Numbered from the stretch's first letter, positions 25,101 to 39,449 are shown. The stretch is 64,000 nt of DNA from Casuarius casuarius (GCA_003342895.1 PTFA01000028.1:2940606-3004605); one strand, 5' to 3'. Numbers and translations: made by a program. The notes: a model not told the origin generated them from the letters alone.

Positions 25101-26280
25101 GGGTTGGGAATATGATACAAGTGTAGGACAACTGTACCTTAAAATTCAAGGTGTCCATCAGGCCCCGAATCTGGCAATAGATCTTACTACAATGCCTGGG
25201 GTATACAAACCTGTTTGAATTTAGGCAGGACTGAATTATATCAATTAAATCTGCATCTCATAGTGAATTTTAACTTCCTGAAAATTCAGATGATCTGGGC
25301 TCAATTCATCTCACCCAACTTTCTTAAAACTCAAAGTATTGCTTACTTTCAGGACAGTGTAAGTACTATAAGCTATAAAATAGATTGACTTCATGAATTA
25401 TTAAGAAATACCTCACAATTTGTGTCCTCCTTCCAAAAAAAGACCAATTTTTCTTTCTCTTTCCATTTTTAACACTGTTACTGATTAAACAATATTTTGA
25501 AGAAAGTAAGCTACAAATGCTCCCAGTGCTTATATTACAATATTTATTTTTTGTTAGCAATGATGATTTTACACTCTCAAAATTTTCTTTTTAAATTCCG
25601 GCTTAGTATTTGAGGTTAGTGTACTTAAGTAAATATTTAAAGAAATAAAGGAAAAATATCAAATGTCTGTAGTAGTTGCCTGACTTTAGGCAGCCAGGCT
25701 CAAAGTCTGTAGTAAACTCAACATTATTTGTTTCTCAAATGCAAGTATTACAAATGCAATCCATTTAGCAGCTTGGGGAGCTATGCACACAGAGAGAGTT
25801 TTTTTACCTTTAGGGAAGAAATTCTGTTGTTTGATCTAAGGGCTCATGCTTAAGTAAATTCCTGCTGCTCCACTGAAAATAATGCTTCCAGGTTGGAATA
25901 AAGGACCGGAGAAGATGAATGACGCCTCTTTGGGGGAGCAATGTATACAGCATATTATATGCTCTGTTTCCTGCATAAGATGGCTATTATTAGTCCATCT
26001 TTCCTCTTAAGGCTCATCTAAAATCTTAGTCATACAACTTGCTGAGAGGTTATTAGCACTATGTATAGACTGTGTGTTGTGTTGCAGGTGTCTGTGTTTA
26101 TTATGAAAAAATAATTACAGATGAAAAAATCTCAGTCAGTACTTTGTCTGTCTCTGCTTTCAGCTTGGCCTCTGGGTAACCCGATGCTCCAAACCAAGCA
26201 GCTGTTGGACTCCCCCGACATGAGACCTCAGCGAGGGGCCAGACTCTGCTCTCATTTTCTGCAGTGCTATTTTGTTATGC
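22141..26280. other. intron-like sequence, nothing recognised
   Basis: AT-rich DNA with scattered short open frames and an AAAC-type run near 22397. A 14-bp segment near 24874 with a long pyrimidine tract and a GTAAGG donor on the minus strand is too short to call. No preserved repeat or RNA gene seen. Confidence 0.45.
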
Positions 26281-26354
26281 AGTGGAGTTACTGGAAGTCT
26301 AGAGCACATGAGAGTGCAGTGGACTTACTGGAAGTCTAGAGGATATGAGAGTGT
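26281..26354. repeat. 37-bp tandem duplication
   Basis: Two adjacent 37-bp units (26281-26317 and 26318-26354) share 33 of 37 bases, beginning AGTGGA and containing TTACTGGAAGTCTAGA. A small local duplication whose four differences show it is not very recent. Confidence 0.9.
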
Positions 26355-28141
26355 TTTTTGGCACTAGGAGTCTCAGTGAGGTGATAGCAGGAAGGTATGT
26401 TTTACTGATTAGCAGAATGACTCAGATGCTACAGAAAAGGCAAGCTGTAACATGGAGCAGACACTGAGGTACCCAATGGGCTCCAGCTACGCCACAGGTT
26501 ATCCTTCTGTTAACATCAACGCAATTGCCGGTGCAAGAGGATTTTTCTGGTTTTCCCATATGTAGGCAAAGCGCAGTGGTCTGTAGGGAATAACAAAATG
26601 TACTTGGTGGATGCCTCTCACAGCTAGAAATTCCTTGCATCTAATTTTTATTTTAAGCCTTGGTTGAAACAGTATGCAGGCCAGAGGAGCAGTTCAGGCA
26701 GAACAGGAGACTCAGAAACAGCTCCGTTAGAATCTTTAAAATAATGTTTTTCTTTGTAGAAACACTAGCTTAACTGTATACTCCCTATATTTGATTTTAA
26801 ATGATCCTTTTCCTCCTCATTATTAGTGATGCTGCCAGGATTTCCACTTGTGTGAACTATTTGAAGTAAATTTGGATCTGAGTTTCTTTCTCTTTTCCTC
26901 CATCTTTGCAAAGCAGAAATTCTTCCTAGCCTCCATTTCATCATGCAGGACAGAGAGAGAATAAACCAGTTTCAGGCATGACACAGTGAGATAGAACCAG
27001 GCCCAAGAAAAAAGGGAGAGAAGCTCTCATATGTCTGGTTCCAAATGAATATAGTAGGGCCATTTTCAAACTGTGAAAGTTCTTATTCAAAGGTGATTTA
27101 AAAATATTTATTTTAAAATTGGGCCAATATTGTTTTGCTTTTTTATGATATATCAAAAGGCCCTGAGAGGATTCTTCAAACTATTATTTCAGAGCATTAT
27201 TTACCTTTGCACTATTAGTAATATCAGGTTTGATCCTCCCTATGTCTGTTATGTAATAGAACTATGAGTTCACAGTTCTGTATGAATCTTAAACAAGCTA
27301 TTCTTTCTTCAAAGTACATATTAAAATCATGTTTGTATTAGCTTTTTTTAGTTCTCTTATAGATTACAAAAATATAAAATACTTAAATTCAGTTTACCTA
27401 TTTTAAAAAATTCTGTCTTGTTAAAAATGTTTATAGTCTATAAATAAGCTTGGACAAATGGAAATACCTGGAACGTGGCTTGGCAGGATGATGTTCTTAG
27501 TTATCATGAAACCAAATAATTTGTTTCTTTTCATTTTTTCCCTTCCTTTTCATAAAGATACATTGACTGACCTCTCATTAACACTTGTGTATAATAGGAA
27601 TGACTAATTATGTCCTTACAATTTGTAAAATGGGGTACAGGAACTCTCCCTCAGCTTCCATGAGAATGCTTGGAAGAACCCATGAAGTGCCACTGGCCTG
27701 CCGATGTAAAGGACGCACCTTCAACAGTTTTCAGTAGGGAATCGAGCTTTGAGAAGTCTTAAGCATGGAGGCAAAATACAGTAAAGAGAGATGCTGGGTT
27801 AAAGCAAACACAAAAATTTGTTTGACAGAAATATAACACTCTGTTAGAGCTTTGACACTGATAGCAAAGGTTTGCCAGCATTCCCTGTTTGAGATGTGTT
27901 GATCAGCATCACTTTGTGCTAGGTATTGTACAATGCCAGAGTAGTCCTGACTGAAGAGCTTGTAATAGAAATTGGAGGCTACACAAAGTGAGAAAAATTT
28001 AAGATACATTTAAACAAAACTGGTGAGCAGCTAATTACATCTGAACTATGTCTCTGTTTGCCAGAATTCTAGGGAAGATAGAAGAAGATTCTTCTTGTTT
28101 CCAGCAACTTTATGATTTTTGTCCTAATTTTGTGTCTACAG
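26355..28141. other. intron-like sequence, nothing recognised
   Basis: AT-rich with no exon, RNA gene or preserved repeat that I can support. Confidence 0.45.
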
Positions 28142-28337
28142 CAGTGATTCCCAAATTAAAGTTTTGGGACCACTGGGTAACTGTGAGGACATGGTAAGTA
28201 GTCTATGGAAATGCAGTATTTGAGAGTGTTTTAGAGCAAAAAAGTATTCAAGTAAGTTTGATGACAAGAGAGCAGAATGGTCCCTTATCATTGAAGAATA
28301 ATAATGGTCTGGTGGTCTAAAAAATTTGGAAACCTTT
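28142..28337. mobile_element. short non-autonomous hAT-type element
   Basis: The left end CAGTGATTCCCAAATTAAAG and the reverse of the right end (AAAGGTTTCCAAATTTTTTA, then GACCACCAGACC) both match the CAGTGGTTCCCAAACTTTTT type terminal repeats of hAT/Charlie elements. The 196-bp length suits a MITE-like derivative with no transposase. A clean 8-bp target duplication is not visible, so the insertion is old. Confidence 0.5.
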
Positions 28338-28999
28338 ATGGAGGAGATGTTTTCCACTGTCTGTTTGTTTTTCAGTCCACTAATACTGAAGGTGACTACA
28401 GCTACCTTTTGGAACAATTTGTTTTCCTCTTTAGAAAAGCTTTCCATATAAAAATCAATTTCTTGCTTTACTAATTTGTGTACTCCATCCAATTTTGTCA
28501 AGTCATTTCATAGTTCTTAAGCAACGTACATCACACATAGGTTATGATATTATTAATACAGTTTGAGCCTAGTAATACTTAACAGATCTCTGAAAAAAAA
28601 GGAGATTTCAGCTTGATGATCTTGGCTGTGCTGTGTATAGTGCTAGCATGTTGGATTTAGAAAAAATTGTACTTTCCAGGCAGTCCTAGCCAAAAGCTGA
28701 AATGCTGGACTTCTCTATACAGATGTATAATAACGTTACAAGTTCGAGCCTTCTCTTAACAGAGCATATTTTCCTCTGTCACCCTTGGGTGTGTGTACAT
28801 TTAAGCATGTGTATTTTAAGTCTGACAGTTCTTCAAGGTTTTTCAGCCCTGTAATCACTACAAGCCAAGTCTGGGATCCCAGACCTTAGTGGCTTCAGAG
28901 GAAGAGAAAACCTTTTAAGAGCTCCAGGATTGCACTGAAAAGCCAGCTAGATGGCTCAAGGGGGAAAGACCTGTAATGAAAGTATTGGGCAGTTGCCTG

Positions 29000-30700
29000 T
29001 GGAATATATGTTTTTCAGACAAGGTCTCAAGAAGAAACAGAATCTGTGTTTCCTTGGCCTCAAATCAAAAGGATCCTCTTGCAAATCTGGAATATGAGGA
29101 GGCCCTTTGTTAAAGAGCAAAAAGTTTTGGAGCTCAGTAACAGAGAGGTCTTGAAAGACTGTTCAGAGACATAGACTGGAGATTCAAAAAGGCAATGCTC
29201 TCATGCCAAGGGGCAGAAAAAGCTGAAATGCAATACATGGAGCACATGACCATCAACACCACAGCTAAACAAGGAAGAAAACAGTTTACAGAAAATGAAA
29301 AGGGAAAAGAAAGCACATGCCAAACAAGGGACAATGCCACTGATGTGGCAGCTGGCATAAGAACAGAAAATGTCCTGCGATTTGCAAATCCTCTGCTGAA
29401 ATATGCCAGCAAAGGAAACGCACAGGGTACAGTCAGAATGTGGAAGCTCCTTAAATGAAGGAGAAAAGTTGTTCATAGAAGCACAAATAAAGGAGGAAGC
29501 TACAAATGCAAAATAAAGGCTGATAAAAAATACTTACAGCCTGTCTACCCATGGCATGCAAGTGAAACTCAGGGATGCAAGTGAAGTCAACAACTGAACT
29601 TCTGGATTAGAAAGATAACAGTAAAGCACTGAGCTTAAAAATTGATGGGGATAGTATGTGTGCTGGGAGAGGAACAAATCTCAGCCCTGTGGAAACACAA
29701 ACTGGGTACGATCACCAAGGAGAATCGTGCAGGAACAAGCCAGCTTTTACTTCTGTCCTGCAGAGTAATCTCACCAGTGGCGAACAGGAAGCTGTATGGC
29801 ATGCTTACGGGAAAGAGATTGCTTTGGGACAGAGATGGTGAGAAAGTAGGAGGATACAGAGTCTGTCAGCAAATCCACAGTGTTTGCTAATCCTTTTGAG
29901 GAAAAAAAAGAACGACTGGAGAACTATAAAACGTGACAGCAGATGGCATTATTTGTAGAATCAAAGAACTAGCAGGCTGAGCTGATTCCTTAAAATCTGT
30001 AGGGAAGAAAGGGGGCAGACTCAGACTCTGCATTTACCCCAAGGAGCTGAGTAAGAACATTAAAAGGAAACATTTCCACTTGCTCACAAGTAACAACATG
30101 TGTGCTGGGAGAGCAGAAGCCAAATTCCTAAGCAAATTTGTTGCATTGGCAGGGCTTTGGCAGATTGTCCTGGACACAGAAAACTGAAAGTTCTGCATTT
30201 TCGGTAAACTGCTTGGCAGATGCTGCTGCACCTTTTGGCATGTGATAAGTACCAAAAATGGTTCTGCTCACGCCACCCAGGTACCAAAAGTCTGTGGTTG
30301 CCAAATCACCATTGAAACAACTGTTTCCCCAGGACTCCTGAGGTCACTGAGAAAGGCCTCTCATGGAGAACTGAGGGGAAAGAAAGAACCGAGAAGAAAT
30401 AGACTCATCCCACCACATATTTCCAGTATGACCTTGCATGTCATATGGTCTCTGTGCCTGGACTCTGTCCATTAAAGCAGTCTCTTGCAAAATTGAGTTG
30501 CAAGGATAGAAACATGTCAGCGAGTGAGGAACTCAAATACTGTGCTGAGGGAAATTGGAGAAAACACTGCCCTTCTCCTCCCTTTCTCAACTGTCATGCC
30601 ACAACTATGACAAATAGAAACATGAATGACATTTTTCCTGACTACTGGAAGGATCACCAATATGGAGAGGAGAATTGCCAGCTGGCGTAAACTGGCCTGA
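29000..30700 (+). other. ORF-rich, purine-biased block of unknown nature
   Basis: For about 1.7 kb the plus strand is AG-rich and carries a run of short open frames unlike flanking intron. The most protein-like spans 29195-29458, beginning MLSCQGAEKAEMQYMEHMTI and containing GRKQFTENEKGKESTCQTRD; others lie at 29642-29890 and 30445-30690. None resembles a family I know, and the frames change along the block. It could be a decayed retroelement, a long lncRNA exon or chance composition. Confidence 0.25.
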
Positions 30701-31499
30701 AGCAGCTTTGCTGACTCACACCCACGGAAGACTTAGCCGTACCAATATTTTAAATGAGGCATTAATTAGATAATAACAGAAAACTAAGAAAGCTGAATTT
30801 GGCATAGGCGACATCCCCTGGCACTGCTCTCTCTTCCTCCCCAGAGACTGTGGAGCTCTGAATAGCAATAGCTTGTAAATCTGTGTGCCTGCTCTTTTAG
30901 CATGGGCTACCCTGGCCAACCCTTTGCAGAGCCTTCTGCCCATCCCTCCCCAAAGCAAATGATTCATCCATGGTGCCTACTGGTTTGGACGCTGGCAGGT
31001 GATTCTGCTTCCTTGCTGCTGGCTTGTTTGTACCTGCCATTCACGTCACCCAGGCTCCTCTCCCCAGTCCTGTCACGTCTTCTGTCTCTGACACAGCTAC
31101 CTTTTCTGTTGTGTAGGAAAACTACCGTATTGCTGAGAGTCGCTTACTGTTAGTAAAAGTTGAGTAGCAAATGCTGGTGATTCCCCTAAATCTGCTTCGT
31201 TCAAATGCCATGTTGGTTCAGCTCGTGCTAACCCTGGGCAGAAGGCCCTGGATAGTGGCGCTGTTTCTCACCACAGAGCAAGGCATGAGCAGGACGAGCA
31301 GCTCTGCTCCAGCCTACAAGGGACCCCCAGGCTCGGTGGGAGGAGACCACCAGGAAGAGGGCTGCTGCCACTGCTGTGCCCAGGCAGTCCCAGGCCTCTG
31401 CTGGGGCTGCCAACATGGGCGCCAATTAACGCCAGTTATGCAAGTGGTTCCTGCGATGTGGACACCTGTCTGCTCTGAACGGCACTGAAATCACCCTCG

Positions 31500-34400
31500 C
31501 ATCTCACAGAGGTCACCGAGCAGCCATTATATGCTAATAACTTTTGGTCACTACCAACCTGGGCCGCAATCGAACCATTGACCTAGAGGTGAAAGGCTGT
31601 ATATCCCATTACCAATCTGCTAAACCATCCAGTCTCCCTATTACTGCAATTTTAATTAACTGAGCCAATGACATGAAAGCTGAAGGGAGGGGGAGTGAGC
31701 AAGGAAGCGAGAACACATTGGCTTTTACACAAGATTTGTTTCTTTTGAGTGGATTTTGCTTTCTGTTGAACAGCCTTGTCCTAACCTGCACTGCCTGTAA
31801 GACACTCCCTGATCTGCTGCTCAGCACACGACTAAACTACACAGTGTCTGTAGGTAACCAAATGGGTCAAATACTGCTGCTGCCCTCCCTTCCCAGTGCA
31901 GCCACTGGTAGAGCTGTTCCTGACATCAAGAAGATCTGGATTTTACTCTAATCGTGAGCAGTCCTAAGACTAGAACACATGAAATATTAAAGGAAGTCCC
32001 AAGATGATAAATCCTGGTCCAGACCGCTTTTTGAAGTGAAAAAACAATAACTATTTACTCTCAAGTTCCCAGATACTATGATCCAGCGAAAGCCTGCCTT
32101 AAGACTATCTATAACAGGGATGTGCCCAATGAGCAGGAAAGAGGATGTCTATGATGAGCAAATGGTTTGACTAGCCCTAAGCTTAGCTAGCACAAGTCGC
32201 TGGGAATGGCTTCACACTTTTTTGAAAGAGGAACAAAACACTCTGCTCCTTTGGTGAGAAATCAAGTCATTGTCAGCTGCAGAAAAAAAACAGAAAATTG
32301 TTACCAATTTATTCAGACTTTGGCAACATGGCATTTCATTTCCTCATTCACTCCTTTCCATGGCTTCTGGTCAGCACCTCCACAGATAGTTGGGGACCCT
32401 GGAGAAAGGATGGTTAGCTGTACAGACACTCTGTGAAGCTACTGTTTCTCAGTTTCTCTCATGCTACTATCACAGCACCTTCTTGTTCACTGAGAACCTT
32501 GGTAGCTTTTCTTTGGTCTCTGTGACCATCACCTGAATGATGTATGAAGCTGCTGTGGATTCAAAAACAAAGGAACCTGATCATTTCCTCAACTTCTGAG
32601 CAACTGTGTTAACTTGTCCTCTGTCTGGATGTAGATCTTGCACTGGAATCACTTCTTTATGAGACAGCAGTTGGTATTGCTTCTTCTGCGCTAGTGTGCT
32701 TTGTTATCCAGGCACCTACATTTCAAACAACATCTAGTCCACTTCCAACACTGGTTCCTGCATATGTGTTTGGTAAGTCATGGCATGACTCCTTTTTTTC
32801 TGATGATTACCCATCACGGTCTAATCCCGTAATATAAACGACAGACAGAAATCCCTAAAATGCAGCAGCTCCTCAGGGTCTAGCATCCTGTGAAAGCCCT
32901 GCTCCTCACAGGCTGTTCCTGTCTCCAGCAGCGCAAGCACAGGGGGAGGCCAATCACAGCTTGATTCCCGTCCCCAGCTGTCTGCAAAAGCCGTTCTTTG
33001 CTTGGGGCCTCACACACAGTTCAGGCCAATCCCTAATACAGGGCTTCCCAGCTCAGCTGAAAGTCTGTGCAACCCATCACATACGTGAGCCTCTTTGATG
33101 CTCTCTTGCCATGTTATTTCAAATGCGTTACATGTGTAACTTATGCAACAGGTCTAGAAAAAGAAAATGAGCAAAAGGAAGCCATAACTAAGCTGTGCTT
33201 TTAATTATACCTGTGGTTGGGATGGAAAGAAAAGTTTTAAGCAAGGCCAAGTTGTGTGTGCCCTCCTGGCTCTTCTCCCTTCCCTCTGCCACTGTCTTGT
33301 ATCCTTTGGACTTTCCTCAAGATGCCCTAGCTTGTTCTTTAATAGTCTTCATTTTCCTCTTAATTTTCCAGAATGCAGTCTTTCTCTAATCCCCTCTGCT
33401 CTGCAATCCTTCCCTGACTCCTCTCTCCCTGTTGCAGAAAGAGGCATTAAAGTGTTATGGTTCAGACCCTGGAGTCTGTGGCACTGTGAGGAAACAAACC
33501 AGAAACGCCGTGGCAGCTTTGTAGCGCAGAATGGGGGGTTGGTGAATCATACTAAGAACATAAACAGCAACATCACTGCCAGTCATTTAATATTCAATTC
33601 CTGTATCAGTCTCCATCTGAATGGAACTGCATTACAGCATCAAAAATTTTGTCAAGGAAGACAAGATACATAGCAGCAGTTTGGGAGACAGTCAGTGCTA
33701 TATTTCTAGAGAAATATCTGTATTACAGTTTGGAGCCAGGGCCTTATCCCGGCATGCCTTCTCTCCTCCTGTTGCTGGTGCTCAGGTTGGTTAGGCATGC
33801 ATCTCATCTAGGTAACCAGAGCTAAGAGGCAATAAGGAAAAGCATCTCAATTTGCCTCTTAGCTGGCCCTGAAATTGTGAGCACTCATCCTCTGTGCCAG
33901 GGTACGGGCAAAGCGCTCACGTGACTCCCAGGGTTCCTTGTCACTGCTCTGCTGCTGGCTGCCAGGGTCATGTACAGCGAACCATCCAGCTCACAGAACA
34001 GAGGCAACACAAGCTGCTGCAGGGAAACAGGCTCTCCTCTGGTGGTCTGCTCTCAGAAGGCATCTGTCCATGCTCTGCGCATGCCAGAATGGAAAACAGT
34101 ACATTAACTGATTGGATGGCCCACAAATTAAGGCAAAAGCTCCGCTATGGAGACAGGCCTAACTAACACCATGACCACTCTCTGAGCAATGAAAAGGATG
34201 GTTTCAGGCTGAGTTCACTACAGCCTCCTGCTAACGTAAGCAGGGACTAAGTCATTAATAGTACTGTTTTTTATGCTTTTAGACTTCGAGCTTCAAAGTT
34301 AATAACCTGTTAAGATGAATGAGACAATTCACCCACTTCAGAGCTCTTTCCCAGGCTGCCTGCAAACTCAGCATGACAAAGATTTAGACTTGCTTCCTGC

Positions 34401-37400
34401 TTTTAATAATTTGTTTTCATACCCATCATGGCTAAAAATGTGTGTTATATGTAGAAATGAAACTCTAGATTCTGGAGCACATTTTTTTGCATGAGAGGTG
34501 GATGTTGCAGCAAATTCCACAAATGCAGAAGCACTGAATGCAAAGTGTTGTGTTTATAACACACCCATATCCTTCTTGCTTGCTCACATGGGCACTCAAG
34601 CACAAAGTGCGTGTTTTGTATGCCAGGATGCTGATCTACAAACAGCTGCCACAGGGGGTATGTCTCCTATCTAGTGACAACACACGTTCCCTTTACCTCT
34701 GCAGAGCTAGTTATTAAAAAGCACTACACCCCAGGTCCTCAAAGAAAACCTCTTGAATGCTTCCCCCCCGCTCTGAGAGCATGAGACAATGTTGTAGCCC
34801 AGGGCTCTATCTGACACATCACACTGAATTGTGGAGAAGTGGTCCTAGCACGCTCTGCAGCTGTAGGATGCTCTGCTTAGCAGAGTTATGTGGAGGGCAG
34901 CGCCTGGCTCAGTGGCTTACCCATAGTGGTGGCGCAGCACTGCAGTCTCCTGCCCATGACTGCACTGCCAGGCACAGCTGGTGGGGCACAGCTGGAGGGG
35001 CACAGCTGGCTGGCAGCCATAGCTGTGACTGGTGTGGGAGACAGAAAGGGAAACTGCGGGACTGTGCTGCGCTAATGTGTGAAAAACAGTCTTAGCTGTG
35101 GGAGAGTGTGAGGAGGACGGGAGCCTTAGTGCTAGAGAGTTGACAGTACTGAGGTATGTGAAAGTCTTGTTCCCACTTGTTTCAGTGAGTGTTGCCCAAT
35201 CAGTATTGTTCAGAATATTTTGAATGGGAAATACTTTTGCAGAATTGCCAGGTTTTGTGTGTTCTCACTGCTTCTCCACCTTCCTCAAGTGGTTTGTGGG
35301 TCTGTACAGCAGATGCTTTTACTCCTGCCCTGACCTTGTATTTGAAGGTCATGGATCCTTGATGTCCCCCAGAAGCCACTGTTCTCTCCTATAAAGCAGC
35401 TTAACCTTACATTCTCCTTTACTTTGATGCTCATCAGATTTGGACTCTACCCTCTGCGAAGCACATCACCCCGAGTCACCTCCAGCAACTAGAGACAGCA
35501 TCAAACCACCAGGGCCTGGGGTCAGGCTTGCCTTGCACACAGGTGAGCCACAAGAGGGACCATGCTAACTATATAGCATGGGGCATCCAGGGGCTTTTGG
35601 CTTTCCACACAGGGAAAATTTGGAAACCATTGGCTACTTCTGAGCAAGAAGAGGAGGATGATCTGTAGCAATGAAGGCCACTAGGGAGGTGCTGGAGAGG
35701 AGATACTCCAAGCCTGGCCCAGTCCCTATCCCAGGGGCTTCACAGGCCTCTTGCTGCCTCCAGTTTAAGTTTTATTTCTGTTCTGTTCTGGGCATGGCAC
35801 CAGCTCTTAGGCACTTGACCAAAGCACTCCACACCATACCACCAAGCCTGGCCCCAAAGTGGGGAGATGACCCATCCCCCTGTCATGATGTCCACTTCCA
35901 TCCCCCTGGCTCCTGAGCTTGCCACACTCAAGGCACATAGCAACAATCTTGAGAAAGCAAATACAGGCACAGCCACTGACCAGCCATTTCATTTCCCAGA
36001 GGGAATGCGATTGGTACAGCGAAGCAACACAGGGCTCCTGTCCCTGCCTGGCATGCAATCATCAGTCATGCATCAAAATCCAACCAGTGCATCAGGGGTT
36101 ACCAAACTGAATTATAGCTCAGGAGAGCAGAGCAGCATCCCCCTTACATTTCCCAGAATAGCAAGTTCCCCACTAACTCTGCACTGGTCACTGCTCCTGT
36201 CCTGGAGTTAAGCACTTCCGTAAGTGAACTTTACTGGTTTCCCCTGGGCTTGGATGAAGAGGGTGCTTCTGTTGATCTGGAGTGGCATGACTCACTGTTG
36301 TGCCACCCAGTGTGTCGGTTGCCTGCACACCATCAGTGTGCTCCCCAGCAGGATGAACTATCCATCACCGAGCTCCATCTTCTTCCTGGCCTTGGGTTCT
36401 TCTCTCACTGACCTGCACTTACTGTCCCTGTCCCCTCATTTAAATGCCTGACGTCCCCAGGAACATACAGATATGACATGCCACCACCAGCAAACAGACT
36501 CCACTCCTGCTGCTCTACTCACAGCTTCTAACAGATTGCTGACCTTTACTTTCCAGGCGTGGGTACCCAGACCAGGCCAGCATCAGGGAGAAAAGCTCTG
36601 TTGCTGGAGCAGACAGACCAGACCACCGGCCCCGGATTGTCAAGGTGGGGAAAAGGTGCTGGTGCTGGCATACTCTGAGTAGGGGGAAGGAAAGACACTT
36701 TATCTGCCTTCCTACAACTCCCATTTTCTTGTTTGAGTTTTGGTTTCCCTGGGTGAAGCCAGACCACCCAAGGATGCAGCCACACTCTGGAGCTCAGAGG
36801 AGGGTGAACATCTGCTGGCAAAATACAGAAGGGTGGGAGGAAGGGGCAGCAACAACAAGGGAGAGACAGTAAATGCTCACACTCAGGCTGCAGAGAGTAA
36901 GCAAGCTCAATGAATGCCCATGGTACTGACGAATCCTTGTATCTAGGAGGGGAGGAGAAGCACTAACTGTACCTGTAGTCACTCCTGCATGCCCACATCC
37001 TTGAACTTTGAGCATCTCGTCACACTAGCAATTTTTATAAACAAACATGCACACCCTTTTCACCTCTCCTACCAGAGGGCTCTCCATAGATCCCTTAGAC
37101 ACTAGAAAACGCTGTCTGATGTGTCAGTGGTGGAGTGCGTGAAGTGCTTTATGGCTTGGCATAGAGCTCGTGTTGGGATTCAAGTCCTCACAGTGATCTC
37201 AGTCTCTAGCTCCTTCATTTTAAACCTCTGCATCTTTGCACACATCTGTTAATAGATTTACATATGGGTTCTCTGTAAACAAGAGGGCTTTTGTTTTGTT
37301 TTGTTTTTTCACTTTTTCCTTGTCGGTAAAGCACTCTTCCTTCATTCAGCTGACTAGTTTCCATTAGCATCTCTAGGAGAGTGAAGGCCTATGGGTCCAG

Positions 37401-39449
37401 GCTGCAGGGGATAGTGACCACCACTGCTAAGCCTGTGGGCTGAGGGTGTGGGCAAGCTGTGAAAGGTAACATCTGAGATGGAGAGATGCCAACAACTGTG
37501 GTTCATTGCTTGCAAAGCAAAACACATGGTGGGGTAACACCACAAGTACTGAGCATTTACGCCCTCTTTGCCAATGCACCCCTTCTGCTTTAGTTCTCCC
37601 AGCTCTGCAAAAAAAGTGAAAGAGCTGCAAGAGGCTTTGCTAGCACTCAGTGTCCCATGATGGGCATTTTCTCCCTCTGCCTTCCCCCTGCAAGTTTCCT
37701 GTCCTCCTTGGCCCCAACTCTCAGCAGTGCTGGGCTGAGGGCAGCTGGCAGGCAGCAACCTGGTAAAGAACAGCCCCGTGTCTGACAGCAAGGGCCTGCT
37801 GTTGCGCTTTCAGGCAGCCAAAGGCACTTTGCAAAAAAGACAATCAAAAACGTTTATTTTTCTTGCCTTATCAGTGTTTTCTCTAATCTGTTCTAGTTGT
37901 TCCACATCAGTCTTGAAACATGAGCATCACCTCATGTATTACATTATCTTTTGCCAGTATTTTGGGGTCTCAAAACAAAACAGTGAGAAAAAAATTGTGT
38001 GATATAACAAAAGAGAAGAAAACTATTTTTTCTTTCAAGTCCACCCCCTACAACACATTTCAGGAAGTCCTTTCAAATTGTGAGACCCCACAGAGCAAGC
38101 TCTTAGGGGCCACTCAAGGAACAGGGTTTTTCCACCAAAGTTGATAAAGAAGGGATTTCTGGAGCACAGGACCACCTGTGCCTCCTGATGGTATCTTCAC
38201 CTGCCATTTCCTCTCCCTCTGAACGCCCATCAAATTCCTCACGCAAAGGCTGAACACTTGTGCTTTACTGTGGTAGGGGTAAATTCCCCCAGATAAGAAG
38301 GGGTATGTCTTTATGCGCTCACAGAGGCTAGCTGGCTACCTATGAGCTCCACTATGTGTCTAGGATTTCTGCCAAATACAGACTCTGAAAGGGGGTTGTG
38401 ACGGTGTAAGTTCTTGTCCTTTCCATAATCTCCCCATCCCCACTGCTGTATAAGTCTATCTCTATAAATGATAAATATAAGCTATTGCTAAATGACACTG
38501 TTTTGTGGATTTAACGGGTTACAGTTTCATACATGGATGGCCTCCTAGCTCCTTCTAGACAGTTTTTCCTCACAGATTCCCTTAGGGAAAATGACTTCAT
38601 CTTTACTGATACAGATGACAACATAAAGACCTTCTAGCATTTGATCACACTTCTAAAAATAAAGCCATTATGCTACAGTGCACTGACTTTTACAGCAGTA
38701 TTCCAACAAAAGACATAAGAAAGCAGTTTGAGACTCTTTGTGGTGCCTTGTGCTGTTTCCATAATCACGTCTAGTGATATCTAATGATATCATCTAATAG
38801 AAATGGCTTTAGAAGTAGTGCGTTCAGTGATGTAAAGAGAACTGCCTTTATTAGCTGCAATGATTTTCACAAGATTTGTGCATTAGTTATCATTAGAAAT
38901 GGTGCATTTCTTAAACAGAAAGGAGCCTAAGTACTATTACTTTCAGTAGGAAATTTGTCCAAAACAGCATGTGGAGTTACATTTTGAAAACTGAGGAAAA
39001 GCAAAAGAGGAGGTTCAGATAGTCTAATAACTCGGAGTTCATTTTATAACTTAGAGGGTTGTGTGATGCCATTTGTGAGTCTTCCTTGACAGACTATTAC
39101 AGCATGCTGCCTTATGCAGCTTTTTTAACCTTACAGCCACCACCCTGTTTTATCATTTACATGTGTTTTGCTTGGAAAATAAACAATCAGAAAAAGTGAA
39201 CAGTCTCAAAAAGACAGAATTGTCTGAGTGTGGAGACAGTGGTATAGCTGTGTATCCCTGTGCTCTCTGTGTAGCTTATATTGCTTTCTTTTAAATGTTT
39301 AGGTTAATTTCCTGCTCAGAATAGACCAATCCCTCACTGAAGTAAAACCCATGTCAACTTTAGCAGGAATGTTTTCAGAGTCTCCACCTGGGAAGACTAT
39401 GTCTCTGAGTGGGAAAATAAACACATTGGCCTTCAGTTGGTTCACTTAC
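31500..39449. other. intron-like sequence with weak repeat traces
   Basis: No supportable exon. A pyrimidine-rich stretch near 33260-33440 and a MIR-like fragment near 37130-37215 (GGGATTCAAGTCCTCACAGT) may be old repeats. A (GTTTT)n run lies near 37287-37310, and short GCAGCTGG-type tandem units at 34973-35014. 36.4-37.8 kb is slightly GC-richer with short frames on both strands, none with good splice borders. Confidence 0.4.
34973..35014. repeat. 14-bp tandem repeat, three units
   Basis: CACAGCTGGTGGGG, CACAGCTGGAGGGG and CACAGCTGGCTGGC follow one another. Each unit carries a CAGCTG E-box, so the repeat makes a three-site E-box cluster. Confidence 0.85.

Noticed and set aside
35590..35635. 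hAT-like right end (AAATTTGGAAACCATTGG)
   Set aside because: No matching left end was found within about 500 bp.
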